Positions 34,073 to 44,008 of a DNA stretch of 64,000 bases are shown one piece after another. The notes beneath the pieces were generated by a model. That model searched no databases. It saw only the letters and a list, made by a program, of their open reading frames with translations, and was not told the DNA's origin. The stretch is from Pseudoalteromonas denitrificans DSM 6059 (lineage in GTDB: Bacteria > Pseudomonadota > Gammaproteobacteria > Enterobacterales > Alteromonadaceae), in the NCBI RefSeq assembly GCF_900112265.1, contig NZ_FOLO01000025.1, positions 1 through 64,000 of the forward strand, given 5' to 3'. Positions within the stretch are counted from its first letter, which is position 1. Each line of letters opens with the position of its first letter. The translations under genes and the position numbers were made by a program.

Positions 34073-36625
34073 ATGAATCATTCAAAAGTAAGTGCCGCAA
34101 TTATTTCTATTTTACTGGGTAGTGCAACACATTCCGTTATTGCAGCTGATGAACAAGTCGCAGACGAAAACATAGAAAAAATTGCGATTGTGGGTAGCCG
34201 AGTAGCAGGTCGTTCTGCTGAAGATTTACCTGTTCCTGTTGATATATTATCAGCCGAAGCACTCGCCAATACTGGTCAAACTGAAGTTGGTAGAATGTTG
34301 CAGTCAATCGCACCTTCATTCAACTTTTCAAGTTCTGCTGTCAGTGATGGCACAGATGCGCTTCGTCCCGCAACTTTAAGGGGCTTAGGTCCAGATCAAA
34401 CGTTAGTATTGATCAATGGTAAACGTCGTCATCAAGCAAGTCTGATACATATAAATACTTCAGTCGGTCGTGGTACTGCAGGTACAGATATGAATGCAAT
34501 TCCGGCTGCTGCAATTAAACGCATTGAAGTTTTACGAGATGGTGCTGCTGCACAGTATGGTTCAGATGCGATTGCAGGGGTTATTAATATTGTTTTAAAA
34601 GATGCATCAGAAGGGGGCAAAGCGGCTGTATCTTATGGTGAATATAGTGAAGGTGATGGTGAAAGCGTAAATGTTGATTTATCAAAAGGCTTTGCTTTAG
34701 GAGATAATGGCTATTTAAATACCACGTTAAATATACGTGATCGCAGCCCAACAAACCGTGCTGGTTTACATGGTTCTTGTCAATATTCTGGTTGTACTGA
34801 GTTATCTGATGGCAGCTATTTAGCGGGTGATTCGCGTGAAGTGACAGCAGATCGTTCTACCTTTAGAATTGGCGACGCCGACTCACAACAAATGGGACTC
34901 GCAATAAATACGGGTTATGAACTAGGTGATGGTGAGTTATATGGCTTTATTACCTATTCAAGTCGAGATAATGAATCAGCCGCATTTTTTAGACATAATG
35001 CCAATGCTGGTGGTAATGCCCAATTACAAGATGGTGATGCCACTATCCCAGAAGGTTTTTTACCAAAAATTAATACTGAAATTAAAGACATTTCATATAA
35101 CTTTGGTTACAAAACAGAGTTTGATAATGATTCATCATTAGACTTGTCATACACTTACGGTAAAAATAATATAGATTATACTACGAGTAATACAATTAAC
35201 TCGTCTTATGCCAATTCATTGCAATATACGAGTACGTTATCTGCAGATGAAATTAGAGCGTCAGTTCCCCGTGATGCTTTTGCGTACGGTTTGGAGTTAT
35301 CATTACAAACAATCAATCTGGACTTTACGCAAGATTTTGATTTATTTTCACTGGCGATGGGTACTGAAATTCGCACAGATGAATTTAAAGTATTAGCAGG
35401 TGAAGAGTATTCTTATCGCGATTATGATACTGATGAATTAGGTAATAGTTTATTTGCTACAGACCGCTCTGCGGGTACACAGGGGTTTGGTGGTACTGCG
35501 CCAATGCAGTCTGTTGATGAGTCACGAAGTGTCATTTCATTTTATTTAGACGTTGAAACTGAAATAACTGAAGACTTAATCGTAAGTGGTGCGCTACGTT
35601 ATGATGATTATGACGGCTTTGGTGACAGTACAAATTTTAAACTTGCAGGTAATTGGGCTATCACTGAAGATATCGCAATTCGTGGTGCTATGAGTACAGG
35701 TTTTAGAGCGCCTTCTATGCAGCAACTGTATACCGATAATATCAGTACACAATTTATCAGTGATCCAAATGGAGGAGATCAAATTGCAGTGCAAATTGGT
35801 ACATTCCGTAATGACAGTGACTTAGCAAAAGCCATTGGTATTCCAGAGTTAAAAGAAGAAAAGTCAAAGAACTATAGCTTAGGGTCAATTATTCATTTAA
35901 CAGATGATATCACTTTAACACTTGATTTATATTCTATTGAAATTGACGATCGTATTGTGCTGAGTAACTCTTTAGGTCAGGGTTTATCTTCTGCATTAGA
36001 TAATGCATTAACGGCATCTGGTGCTGGTGCAGGACAGTTTTTCTTAAATGGTGCCGATACTGAAACAAAAGGTGCCGATATTATTGCAACTTGGAATACA
36101 GATGCTTTTGGTGGCGATTTAGATTTAACCTTCGCAGCTAATTTTACTGAAACAGATGTGGTTGATACTTTTACACCACCAAATAGTGCTTTAGGTTCAA
36201 TTTCACCAGATTTAATCTTTTCTGAGCAAGCTATTTCTATTATTGAAGAGTGGCAACCTCAAGACCGTATTAACTTAAGTGCGCTGTATACGATAGGCGA
36301 TGTTAAAGTGAATCTTGCGTTTAACCGTTTTGGTGAATATACCGTACTTGATGGCGAAAGACAGACTTATAGTGCTGAAATTTTGACTGATCTGCGTATA
36401 AATTATCAGGCAACAGAACATTTATCTTTCAACATAGGTGCTAATAATTTATTTGATGTCTATCCAGATAAAAATGAAATTGGTAATTCACGCTCAGGTA
36501 CTATCGTTGATGGTAATGGTAATACAATCGTAAGCAGTACAGGCGTATTTACTTACTCACGCCGCTCAGCTCCATTTGGTTTTAATGGTGCTTATTATTA
36601 CTTAGGTGCTGAATATACTTTTTAA
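34073..36625 (+). CDS. TonB-dependent outer-membrane receptor
   Basis: 850 residues from ATG 34073, which has an AAGGAA box upstream and begins a clear signal peptide cut after SVIA; an in-frame ATG 60 bp earlier gives a poor signal. A TonB-box-like IEKIAIVGSR is followed by the plug domain (LVLINGKRRH, VLRDGAAAQYGSDAIAGVINI) and a 22-strand barrel ending YYYLGAEYTF with the terminal Phe. It imports a large or scarce substrate using TonB energy. The substrate is unknown; the downstream operon hints at a glycerol- or phosphate-containing compound, but the terminator between them weakens that link. Confidence 0.93.
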   Translation: MNHSKVSAAIISILLGSATHSVIAADEQVADENIEKIAIVGSRVAGRSAEDLPVPVDILSAEALANTGQTEVGRMLQSIAPSFNFSSSAVSDGTDALRPATLRGLGPDQTLVLINGKRRHQASLIHINTSVGRGTAGTDMNAIPAAAIKRIEVLRDGAAAQYGSDAIAGVINIVLKDASEGGKAAVSYGEYSEGDGESVNVDLSKGFALGDNGYLNTTLNIRDRSPTNRAGLHGSCQYSGCTELSDGSYLAGDSREVTADRSTFRIGDADSQQMGLAINTGYELGDGELYGFITYSSRDNESAAFFRHNANAGGNAQLQDGDATIPEGFLPKINTEIKDISYNFGYKTEFDNDSSLDLSYTYGKNNIDYTTSNTINSSYANSLQYTSTLSADEIRASVPRDAFAYGLELSLQTINLDFTQDFDLFSLAMGTEIRTDEFKVLAGEEYSYRDYDTDELGNSLFATDRSAGTQGFGGTAPMQSVDESRSVISFYLDVETEITEDLIVSGALRYDDYDGFGDSTNFKLAGNWAITEDIAIRGAMSTGFRAPSMQQLYTDNISTQFISDPNGGDQIAVQIGTFRNDSDLAKAIGIPELKEEKSKNYSLGSIIHLTDDITLTLDLYSIEIDDRIVLSNSLGQGLSSALDNALTASGAGAGQFFLNGADTETKGADIIATWNTDAFGGDLDLTFAANFTETDVVDTFTPPNSALGSISPDLIFSEQAISIIEEWQPQDRINLSALYTIGDVKVNLAFNRFGEYTVLDGERQTYSAEILTDLRINYQATEHLSFNIGANNLFDVYPDKNEIGNSRSGTIVDGNGNTIVSSTGVFTYSRRSAPFGFNGAYYYLGAEYTF

Positions 36626-36636
36626 TACATAAATTT

Positions 36637-36666
36637 AAAGAGTGATCAAATGTTTGATCACTCTTT
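36637..36666 (+). terminator. Perfect hairpin terminator after the receptor gene
   Basis: A 14-bp perfect inverted repeat, AAAGAGTGATCAAA with TTTGATCACTCTTT, around a TG centre, 12 bp after the receptor stop, with A-rich and T-rich ends. It should end receptor transcripts. Confidence 0.8.
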
Positions 36667-36747
36667 AGCTTTTAGATTGTCAAAAACAACCCCACAGCCC
36701 CTGTAAATATGTGCCCTCCATTAAATTTATATACACCATTCCTGATA

Positions 36748-36792
36748 TAAATGTCCTCTTTTGACCCTCTTACTGTCTTTTTAGGACATTTA
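36748..36792 (+). promoter_or_regulatory. Spaced 10-bp dyad upstream of the glycerol-phosphate operon
   Basis: TAAATGTCCT (36748-36757) and AGGACATTTA (36783-36792) are perfect inverted copies 25 bp apart, about 65 bp before the first gene. Spacing suits either two half-sites for a repressor or a long hairpin in a leader RNA. Confidence 0.45.
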
Positions 36793-36856
36793 AAACTACT
36801 TTACACAGTATTAACCTAAGACATATAAAAATTAATAATGTATTTAGGTCTAAGCA

Positions 36857-38446
36857 ATGAGACGTTGGAATGGTTGGGGTGATGAAAGTAATAGTATGGA
36901 TTTACCAGCATCTGCAGGTGAATTTTTACAAAACGTCATTGGAAAGGGGGTTGTTTTAGCCGATGCGAGTCTTGCGTCTGTCATTGCAAGTGTCCCAAAA
37001 TCAAGGGCACCAATTCATAAACTGATAAATACTAATGAAGAAATTCGTGTTCGTCATGCCAAAGGCCAATCTCTACCTGATTATTTAGCGACCCGAAGTG
37101 GTCATTTTGGGCTATTTCCAGATGGGGTATGTTACCCCGAGAATAATCAGGATATTAAAGATATTTTATTACTGGCTAAAGAATACAATTTAGATCTGAT
37201 CCCATATGGTGGTGGCACAAGTGTTGCCGGTCATATCAATATAAAACAATCTGAACGTGCGGTTATTACTGTTGACATGTCACATATGAATAGACTGATC
37301 TCATTAGACACAGACAGTAATATTGCAACTTTTGGTGCTGGCACTCCAGGGCCCATGGTAGAAGCACAACTTAGAGCTAAAGGCTATACATTAGGGCATT
37401 TTCCGCAATCATTTGAATTGTCGACAATAGGAGGCTGGGTGGCAAGTCGCTCTAGTGGTCAGCAATCATTACGATACGGCAGGATTGAACAAATGTTTGC
37501 GGGTGGTAGCTTTGAAACCTTTGAAGGTACGCTTGATTTACCGACATTTCCAGCATCTTCTGCTGGTCCTGATATAAGAGAAATAATATTAGGTAGTGAA
37601 GGGCGGTTTGGCATTATCACTGAAGTTAAGGTGCGCGTAACTAAGTTGGCAGAACAAGAAAAGTTTTCTGTTATTTTTTTCCCAGATTGGCAAATGGCCA
37701 CCAAATTTTGTAAAGCGGCTGCTCAAAATAAAATCTCGCTTTCAATGTTGAGGGTCAGTAATGCAGTTGAAACCCAAACTCAGTTAAAACTGGCCGGGCA
37801 CGAAAAATCTATTTCTTATCTTGAAAAGTATTTGAGCTTACGTAACTGTAAAAGTCAAAAATGTATGCTGACCTTTGGTATTACAGGAAGTAAACAACAA
37901 ACAAAAGCCACACAAACACAAATAAAACCTTTTATAAAACAATATCAAGGCATATCGACAGGTTCTATGTTAGGGAATCGTTGGGCACAGAATCGTTTTA
38001 AATTTCCTTATTTAAGAGATGCCCTTTGGCAACAAGGTTATGTTGTTGATACGCTGGAAACAGCAACAGATTGGCATAATGTAGATAATTTACTTAATAA
38101 AGTTGAAACAAGTTTAAAGCAAGGAATTGAAAATAAAAATGTGCATGTTTTTACACATTTATCCCATGTATATGGACAAGGTTGTAGCCTATATACCACT
38201 TATGTTTTCAGTTGTGAAAAAGATTATAAAAGTACCTTAGCCTGCTGGAAAACTTTAAAGCATGAAGCCAGTTCTACAATTATTAATAACGGTGGCACTA
38301 TCAGTCATCAACATGGTGTAGGAAAAGACCATGCCCCTTATTTGGAAGTTGAAAAAGGTATTTTGGGCATAAAACTATTAGAAAATATATGTCAGCATTT
38401 TGATCCTAATAAACAGCTAAACCCAGGAACATTATTAAATGACTGA
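36857..38446 (+). CDS. FAD-binding oxidase, alkyl-DHAP synthase-like
   Basis: 529 residues. The N terminus (RRWNGWGDE) is the style of alkyldihydroxyacetonephosphate synthases. The PCMH-type FAD domain spans about 90-265 (LDLIPYGGGTSVAGH; then PQSFELSTIGGWVASRSSG). The C terminus has ISHQHGVGKDHAPYL, matching the conserved His cluster of that family (HHH in mammalian enzyme, HQH here), and ends LNPGTLL. It may form an ether bond on DHAP or oxidise a related substrate. It overlaps the GlpD-like gene by 8 bp. The D-lactate dehydrogenase type is a less likely alternative. Confidence 0.8.
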   Translation: MRRWNGWGDESNSMDLPASAGEFLQNVIGKGVVLADASLASVIASVPKSRAPIHKLINTNEEIRVRHAKGQSLPDYLATRSGHFGLFPDGVCYPENNQDIKDILLLAKEYNLDLIPYGGGTSVAGHINIKQSERAVITVDMSHMNRLISLDTDSNIATFGAGTPGPMVEAQLRAKGYTLGHFPQSFELSTIGGWVASRSSGQQSLRYGRIEQMFAGGSFETFEGTLDLPTFPASSAGPDIREIILGSEGRFGIITEVKVRVTKLAEQEKFSVIFFPDWQMATKFCKAAAQNKISLSMLRVSNAVETQTQLKLAGHEKSISYLEKYLSLRNCKSQKCMLTFGITGSKQQTKATQTQIKPFIKQYQGISTGSMLGNRWAQNRFKFPYLRDALWQQGYVVDTLETATDWHNVDNLLNKVETSLKQGIENKNVHVFTHLSHVYGQGCSLYTTYVFSCEKDYKSTLACWKTLKHEASSTIINNGGTISHQHGVGKDHAPYLEVEKGILGIKLLENICQHFDPNKQLNPGTLLND

Positions 38447-40049
38447 TAACTTTAAACTGTCTCGCAATGAAAGAATAGCTCTAATAAAAAAACAAACGCA
38501 ATGGGATATTGTGATTGTGGGCGGAGGAATAACTGGCGCTGGAATTTTAAAACTAGCAAGTCAGCTTGGGTTAAGTGTTCTTTTACTTGAAAAAAATGAT
38601 TTTGCCTGGGGGAGCTCAAGTCGTTCTTCAAAAATGGTTCATGGAGGTTTACGCTATATTGCAGATGGTCATGTTGCATTAACTGTTGAGTCTGTTAAGG
38701 AACGAGAACATTTGACATCTCATTCCCAAGGTTTAGTTTTTAATCAGAGCTTTATAATGAGCCATTTTAAATATCAGTTTCCACAACCTTGGATTTTTAA
38801 TAGTTTACTCTCTGTTTATGACTTTATTGCTGGTGTAAAGCAACATCACTATGTGCCGCAACAAGAGTTTAAATTTTTAGCTCCTAACTCAAAGTTAGAT
38901 AAAGCCAATGGTGGCAGCCAATTTGTTGATGCGATGACAGATGATGCCAGATTAGTACTGCGGTTATTACAAGAGTCGCAAAGTAAACAATCAAACGTAT
39001 TAGCGATTAATTATTTAGGTGTAGATGAATTAACAAAAGAGAATGGTCAAGTGACCGGCGTTGTGGTAAAGCTAGAAGATGAAAATACACCTTTAAATAT
39101 TAAAGCCAAGTTTGTGATCAATGCAACAGGAGCTTGGACTAATCAATTTAATCAAACAACGCCTAAGGTCAAAATCCGGCCTTTACGTGGTAGTCATATT
39201 TTAGTGCCTAATTGGTGCTTACCTGTCGCCAGTGCAATGTCTGTTCTTCACCCTTTAGATAAACGTCCGGTTCAAATTTACCCATGGGAAAATGTAACAG
39301 TCATAGGGACGACTGATGTAGAGCATATTGATAACTTAAAACTTGAACCAAAAATAGACAAAGGCGAATTTAGTTATTTGATGCAATGCATCAAACATCA
39401 ATTCCCCAAAATTAAATTAACAGAAAAAGATATTATTTCTACGTTTTCAGGTATACGTCCAGTCGTAACCAATGGCCGAACAACAAAACCTTCAAAGGAA
39501 AAAAGAGACCATACAATTTGGTATGACAAAGGGCTGATAAATATTGCAGGTGGTAAATTAACCACCTTTAGAGTGATTGCCAAGCAAGTTTTAGACATTG
39601 TTTATAGCAAGTTAAATCGACCTATTAACAAATGGCATTTTTGTGCATTCGAACAGAATATTACAATTGTTAATACAGATTACTCTAATGCAGTTTTAAC
39701 GCGATTAAGGGGAAACTTTGGTGCATTAAGTAATGAAGTATTACTGCAAAGTGAATTAATGCGGCCCATTTCTTATAGCAATACTTTATGGGCAGAAGTT
39801 TTATGGTCAATAAAAAATGAGCAAGTTAAACATTTAGATGACTTATTACTTAGGCGTACACGTTTAGGTAATGTACTTCCCAATGGCGCATTTGAGCATT
39901 TAGATAACATTAAACCTTGGGTTATGCGTTATTTAAAATGGGATCAAAACAAATGGGAAAGTGAAGTATCTCGATATCAAAAAATATGGCAAACATGTTA
40001 TAGCAATATCGCATTTAATAATAAAGAGGCCATAAATGAAAGCGTGTAG
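38439..40049 (+). CDS. Glycerol-3-phosphate dehydrogenase/oxidase (GlpD-like)
   Basis: 536 residues. The FAD-binding Rossmann motif VIVGGGITGAGIL lies near residue 26, followed by SSRSSKMVHGGLRYI, the GlpD family signature. LRGSHILVP and GGKLTTFRVIAKQ are further family stretches. It would oxidise glycerol 3-phosphate to DHAP, the substrate of the upstream AGPS-like enzyme. It overlaps neighbours by 8 and 14 bp. It may be a specialised paralogue of housekeeping glpD, so no symbol is given. Confidence 0.88.
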   Translation: MTDNFKLSRNERIALIKKQTQWDIVIVGGGITGAGILKLASQLGLSVLLLEKNDFAWGSSSRSSKMVHGGLRYIADGHVALTVESVKEREHLTSHSQGLVFNQSFIMSHFKYQFPQPWIFNSLLSVYDFIAGVKQHHYVPQQEFKFLAPNSKLDKANGGSQFVDAMTDDARLVLRLLQESQSKQSNVLAINYLGVDELTKENGQVTGVVVKLEDENTPLNIKAKFVINATGAWTNQFNQTTPKVKIRPLRGSHILVPNWCLPVASAMSVLHPLDKRPVQIYPWENVTVIGTTDVEHIDNLKLEPKIDKGEFSYLMQCIKHQFPKIKLTEKDIISTFSGIRPVVTNGRTTKPSKEKRDHTIWYDKGLINIAGGKLTTFRVIAKQVLDIVYSKLNRPINKWHFCAFEQNITIVNTDYSNAVLTRLRGNFGALSNEVLLQSELMRPISYSNTLWAEVLWSIKNEQVKHLDDLLLRRTRLGNVLPNGAFEHLDNIKPWVMRYLKWDQNKWESEVSRYQKIWQTCYSNIAFNNKEAINESV

Positions 40050-41607
40050 CGATGGACTCATTCTAACAATAGATAATGGTACACAAAGTATCAGAGCTTT
40101 GATTTTTGATCTGAAGGGAAATTTGCTTGCTAAAAGTAAAATTGAGTTAGAAGCCTACTATTCAAAAAAGCCCGGTTGGGCTGAACAAGATGTTAAATAT
40201 TTTTGGACTCATTTAGCGCAATGTTGCCAAAACTTGTGGCAACAAGATGATGTCATTAAAAACGGCTATCAAAATAAAATATCCGTTGTGTCGCTGACTA
40301 CGCAGCGTGGTACCGTGATCAATTTAGACAAAAATGCGCAGCCACTTAGGCCAAGTATATTATGGTTAGATCAAAGGTTAGCCAAGGTAAATAGAAAAAT
40401 GCCATGGTACTGGGGCTTGGCGTTTAAATGTTTGGGGCAATCACAAGTTATTGATTATTTTAGACAAAAAGCACAAGTTAATTGGTTAAGCCAAAATCAA
40501 CCTGAAATATGGCAAAAAACGGATAAGTTTTTACTTTTGTCGGGTTATTTAACTTATCAACTTATTGGTGAGTTTAAAGACTCTATTGGTTGTACCGTTG
40601 GTTATTTACCTTTTGATTACAAAAAACAGCAATGGGCGCATAAAAATGACTGGAAGTGGCATGCATTAGATATCAAAAAATCTATGTTGCCAGAATTAGT
40701 TAAACCGGGTGATTTGTTAGGATATATTACAGAGTCGGCAGCTAAATTAACGGGTATTAACCAAGGTACACAATTAATTGCAGCTGCATCAGATAAAGCC
40801 TGTGAAGTATTAGGCTCTGGTTGTTATGAACCCAGTACTGCCAGCCTCAGCTATGGCACTACCGCAACAATTAATACTAATAATGAAAAATATATCGAAC
40901 CACAAGCATTTATACCACCTTATCCCTCAGCAATTCCAAATCACTATAATACTGAATTCATGATTTATCGTGGTTTTTGGATGGTGAACTGGTTTAAAAA
41001 AGAGTTTGGTCAAAGTGAAATGCTCAAAGCAAAAAAACTAAGTGTTTCAGTCGAAAGCCTTTTTGATGATTTAGTTAAAGAAGTACCTCCGGGTTCTCTG
41101 GGATTAATGTTGCAACCTTATTGGTCTCCAGGAATTAAAAACTTGGAAGCAAAGGGCGCCATTTTAGGTTTTGGTGACGTACATACAAGAGCACATATTT
41201 ACCGCTCGATTCTTGAAGGGCTTGCGTATGCCTTAAAAGAAGGCAAAGAAACACTACAAAAACGTCAAAGAAAAAAAATTACAAGACTCATTGTTTCAGG
41301 AGGAGGTTCACAATCTGATGCTGCGATGCAATTAAGTGCTGATATCTTTAATTTACCAGCTCATAGACCACATACATATGAAACATCTGGCTTAGGTGCA
41401 GCCATCAATGCAGCTGTGGGAGCCGGATATTTTGTAAGTTATGAAAAAGCAACTGAGCAAATGACGCATATCGTTGAGACGTTTTTACCTATAAAAGAAA
41501 ATGTAGTTTTATACGATAAATTGTATAACACCGTTTATCTCAAAATGTACAAACAATTAAAGCCAATCTATCAACAGATAAAAAAAATAACGGGCTATCC
41601 GCAATAA
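40036..41607 (+). CDS. FGGY-family carbohydrate kinase (glycerol kinase-like)
   Basis: 523 residues. The N-terminal phosphate-binding stretch LTIDNGTQSIRALIFD, PGWAEQD near residue 50 and the C-terminal ISRLIVSGGGSQSDA-type motif (here TRLIVSGGGSQSDAAMQL) place it in the FGGY kinases. With GlpD-like and AGPS-like neighbours, glycerol or a glycerol analogue is the likely substrate. The exact sugar or polyol cannot be fixed from sequence. Start overlaps the upstream gene by 14 bp. Confidence 0.85.
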   Translation: MKACSDGLILTIDNGTQSIRALIFDLKGNLLAKSKIELEAYYSKKPGWAEQDVKYFWTHLAQCCQNLWQQDDVIKNGYQNKISVVSLTTQRGTVINLDKNAQPLRPSILWLDQRLAKVNRKMPWYWGLAFKCLGQSQVIDYFRQKAQVNWLSQNQPEIWQKTDKFLLLSGYLTYQLIGEFKDSIGCTVGYLPFDYKKQQWAHKNDWKWHALDIKKSMLPELVKPGDLLGYITESAAKLTGINQGTQLIAAASDKACEVLGSGCYEPSTASLSYGTTATINTNNEKYIEPQAFIPPYPSAIPNHYNTEFMIYRGFWMVNWFKKEFGQSEMLKAKKLSVSVESLFDDLVKEVPPGSLGLMLQPYWSPGIKNLEAKGAILGFGDVHTRAHIYRSILEGLAYALKEGKETLQKRQRKKITRLIVSGGGSQSDAAMQLSADIFNLPAHRPHTYETSGLGAAINAAVGAGYFVSYEKATEQMTHIVETFLPIKENVVLYDKLYNTVYLKMYKQLKPIYQQIKKITGYPQ

Positions 41608-41630
41608 ATAATAAAAAGAAGGAAAGTATA

Positions 41631-43982
41631 ATGGAATTCACAAGACGTAAATTTATAAAAACAATGGTGATCAGTGCCTCAACATTGGTAACAAGTAGTA
41701 TATTAGGCTGTGGTAGTTCGAATGATAAAACCCAGCTGCCTGAAGTTGTGACTCCAGAACCGAGTTTTTTAGATGGTAGCCAGTTTTTTCCACAATCTGT
41801 GGTATCAGGGGATCCAAAACCAAGTTCGGTGATATTATGGACGCGAGTTGATAATTTATCCGGTATTGATACTGATATCATGCTTCAAGTATCAACTGAT
41901 GAGGCATTTTCGCAACTTTTGGTAGAACAGACTTTAACTGCAAGCACTGAGTCTGATCACTGTATAAAAATAAGACTAACAGAGCTTAATTCCGCAACTT
42001 ATTATTATTTTAGATTTATATATCAAGTTGATGAACAAAATTATACCAGCCATATAGGGCGTACTAAAACGGCACCATCAAAAGAAAGTGATGTAGCAGT
42101 TAAATTTGCTTATGTTTCATGTCAGGATTATATCGGGCGCTATTACAATAACTATATGTCATTATTAGCCCAAGATGATTTAGATTTTGTGATACATTTA
42201 GGCGATTATATTTACGAAACTACGGGCGACCCATTATTTCAAGCAACCGATCATGAAAGAAAAATTCAATTTAATGACCAAGAAGGTGCTTTGAATGTAG
42301 GCGTAGGTGATAATGCTTACCAAGCTGCAAATAGCATAGATAATTATCGCCAATTATATAAAACCTATCGTAGCGATGAATTATTACAAAAAGTACATGA
42401 AAGGTTTCCTATGATAGCGATATGGGATGACCATGAATTTTCAGATGATAGCTGGGCCGATAAAGCAACCTACTCAGATGGTGCTGAAAACGAAAAGCAA
42501 ACTAACAGAAAACGAAATTCAGAAATTGCATATTTTGATTACATGCCAATAGATCATGAACAGCCGCATGTGAATGATACTTTAGACGCTGGTGAATTAA
42601 AAATTGAAGAAATGCACTTATTTCCCAATACAAAAATTTATAGAGACTTCCATTTTGGGAAACATTGCCATATTGCAATGACGGACTTTAGAACAAACAG
42701 ACCTGATCACATCATTCAGGAGGATGCATTTCCAGCAAAAGTAGAACTAAATCAAACCCAGCTATTCGGTTTTTTACAAGCCAGAGGTATGCCAGTTGAA
42801 CATGTCTCAGGGGTAATTGCACAAATGTCACCCTATGTAAATATTGATGACGCCATGTTTACACCATATAAATCGGCATTTGTTGAAATATTTACGGGCT
42901 TATATGCTCAAGAGCTCATGTCTCGTATTGAAATGCCAGAACAAAATGCACTTTTACAAGGTCAACAAAGAGCTGTAGAAGTCATTAAAGGTAATTTAGC
43001 AACAAGTTATTTAAACCAGGTATTAGCAGGAGCTAAAGCCTCTTTACCAGCTGAACATCCATTGCAACAGTTACCTTCATTACCTGAACAAGGCGTAGAG
43101 CAAGGTTTGGCCTTTTATACTATGGGTAAAACATCTTTATTTAATTATTTAGGCAGTCGATATTTTATTATTAAAGATACTTATGACCTTTATGCTGGCT
43201 ATAAAGAATATATGGCCCAATTACAAAACTCTTCTGTACAAGGCGGTTTTGATGAAATGCAAACACATTGGCTTAAAGAAACTTTTACGGCATCAACAAG
43301 TACTTGGAAACTTTTAGGCAGTTCAGTTTCATTCTCACCGCTTATTTTTGATTTATCAGCAAATCGAGCAGACTCTGGTTTTGAAGTTTTAGAAGCCGCG
43401 ATTGACTCAGATGCAGTACCTGCAGCATTTAAACAAAGGTTTTACCTTGAAGCAGATCAATGGGATGGTTTTCCACAATTTAAAGCAAGACTAATAGAAG
43501 ATGTATTAAGTGCTAATTCTGTTATTACACTTGGTGGTGATGTACATAGTAGTTATGTGACAGAACACAAAGCAAACTCAATTACAGGAACAAAATCGTT
43601 TAACTTTACCACTTCATCTGTTTCATCATCTACTTTTGGTACGTTTTTAGATGCTGGAATGAATCAATTATTATCTCAACTTGGAGATGTATCACCGGCG
43701 GTAAAAGAGCTGCCTGTATTTTTTGATACTTTAGCAATAACAGCCACGAAAAGAGCTGATATCTCTGATAATTTAGCTTTTTCTAAAATGTGGGAGCATG
43801 GTGTTGCGATTGTTGAAGTTAATAAAGATAAAATGGATGTCACTTTTCATAATGTCGCAACTAATTATAAAGGTATTAATACATCACAAGTTAGCTTTTA
43901 CGATAAGCAGGAAGCTTATTTGGGTATGGTGAAAAAACATAAGTTTAGAGTAAGTGATGGCAATTTACAAAGATTGGGTTAA
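41631..43982 (+). CDS. PhoD-type alkaline phosphatase/phosphodiesterase, exported lipoprotein
   Basis: 783 residues. The N terminus combines a Tat-type motif (TRRKFIK) with a lipobox ILGC at Cys 27, so it is probably exported folded and lipid-anchored. A PhoD N domain (FPQSVVSGDPKPSSVILWTRV) is followed by the metallophosphatase core: HLGDYIYE, WDDHEFSDDSW and LGGDVHSSY carry metal ligands. It is longer than the usual 450-560 residues because of insertions between these motifs. It cleaves phosphodiesters or monoesters, which fits phosphate and glycerol release for the operon. A ribosome-binding site (AAGGAAAG) lies 23 bp after the kinase gene. Confidence 0.88.
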   Translation: MEFTRRKFIKTMVISASTLVTSSILGCGSSNDKTQLPEVVTPEPSFLDGSQFFPQSVVSGDPKPSSVILWTRVDNLSGIDTDIMLQVSTDEAFSQLLVEQTLTASTESDHCIKIRLTELNSATYYYFRFIYQVDEQNYTSHIGRTKTAPSKESDVAVKFAYVSCQDYIGRYYNNYMSLLAQDDLDFVIHLGDYIYETTGDPLFQATDHERKIQFNDQEGALNVGVGDNAYQAANSIDNYRQLYKTYRSDELLQKVHERFPMIAIWDDHEFSDDSWADKATYSDGAENEKQTNRKRNSEIAYFDYMPIDHEQPHVNDTLDAGELKIEEMHLFPNTKIYRDFHFGKHCHIAMTDFRTNRPDHIIQEDAFPAKVELNQTQLFGFLQARGMPVEHVSGVIAQMSPYVNIDDAMFTPYKSAFVEIFTGLYAQELMSRIEMPEQNALLQGQQRAVEVIKGNLATSYLNQVLAGAKASLPAEHPLQQLPSLPEQGVEQGLAFYTMGKTSLFNYLGSRYFIIKDTYDLYAGYKEYMAQLQNSSVQGGFDEMQTHWLKETFTASTSTWKLLGSSVSFSPLIFDLSANRADSGFEVLEAAIDSDAVPAAFKQRFYLEADQWDGFPQFKARLIEDVLSANSVITLGGDVHSSYVTEHKANSITGTKSFNFTTSSVSSSTFGTFLDAGMNQLLSQLGDVSPAVKELPVFFDTLAITATKRADISDNLAFSKMWEHGVAIVEVNKDKMDVTFHNVATNYKGINTSQVSFYDKQEAYLGMVKKHKFRVSDGNLQRLG

Positions 43983-44008
43983 TCGTTAAAGGCCCAATAT
44001 ATATAAAA

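Noticed and set aside
41540..41881. 113-codon frame on the complementary strand over the 5' end of the phoD-like gene
   Set aside because: It overlaps the Tat/lipobox signal region of a clear gene and has no independent support.
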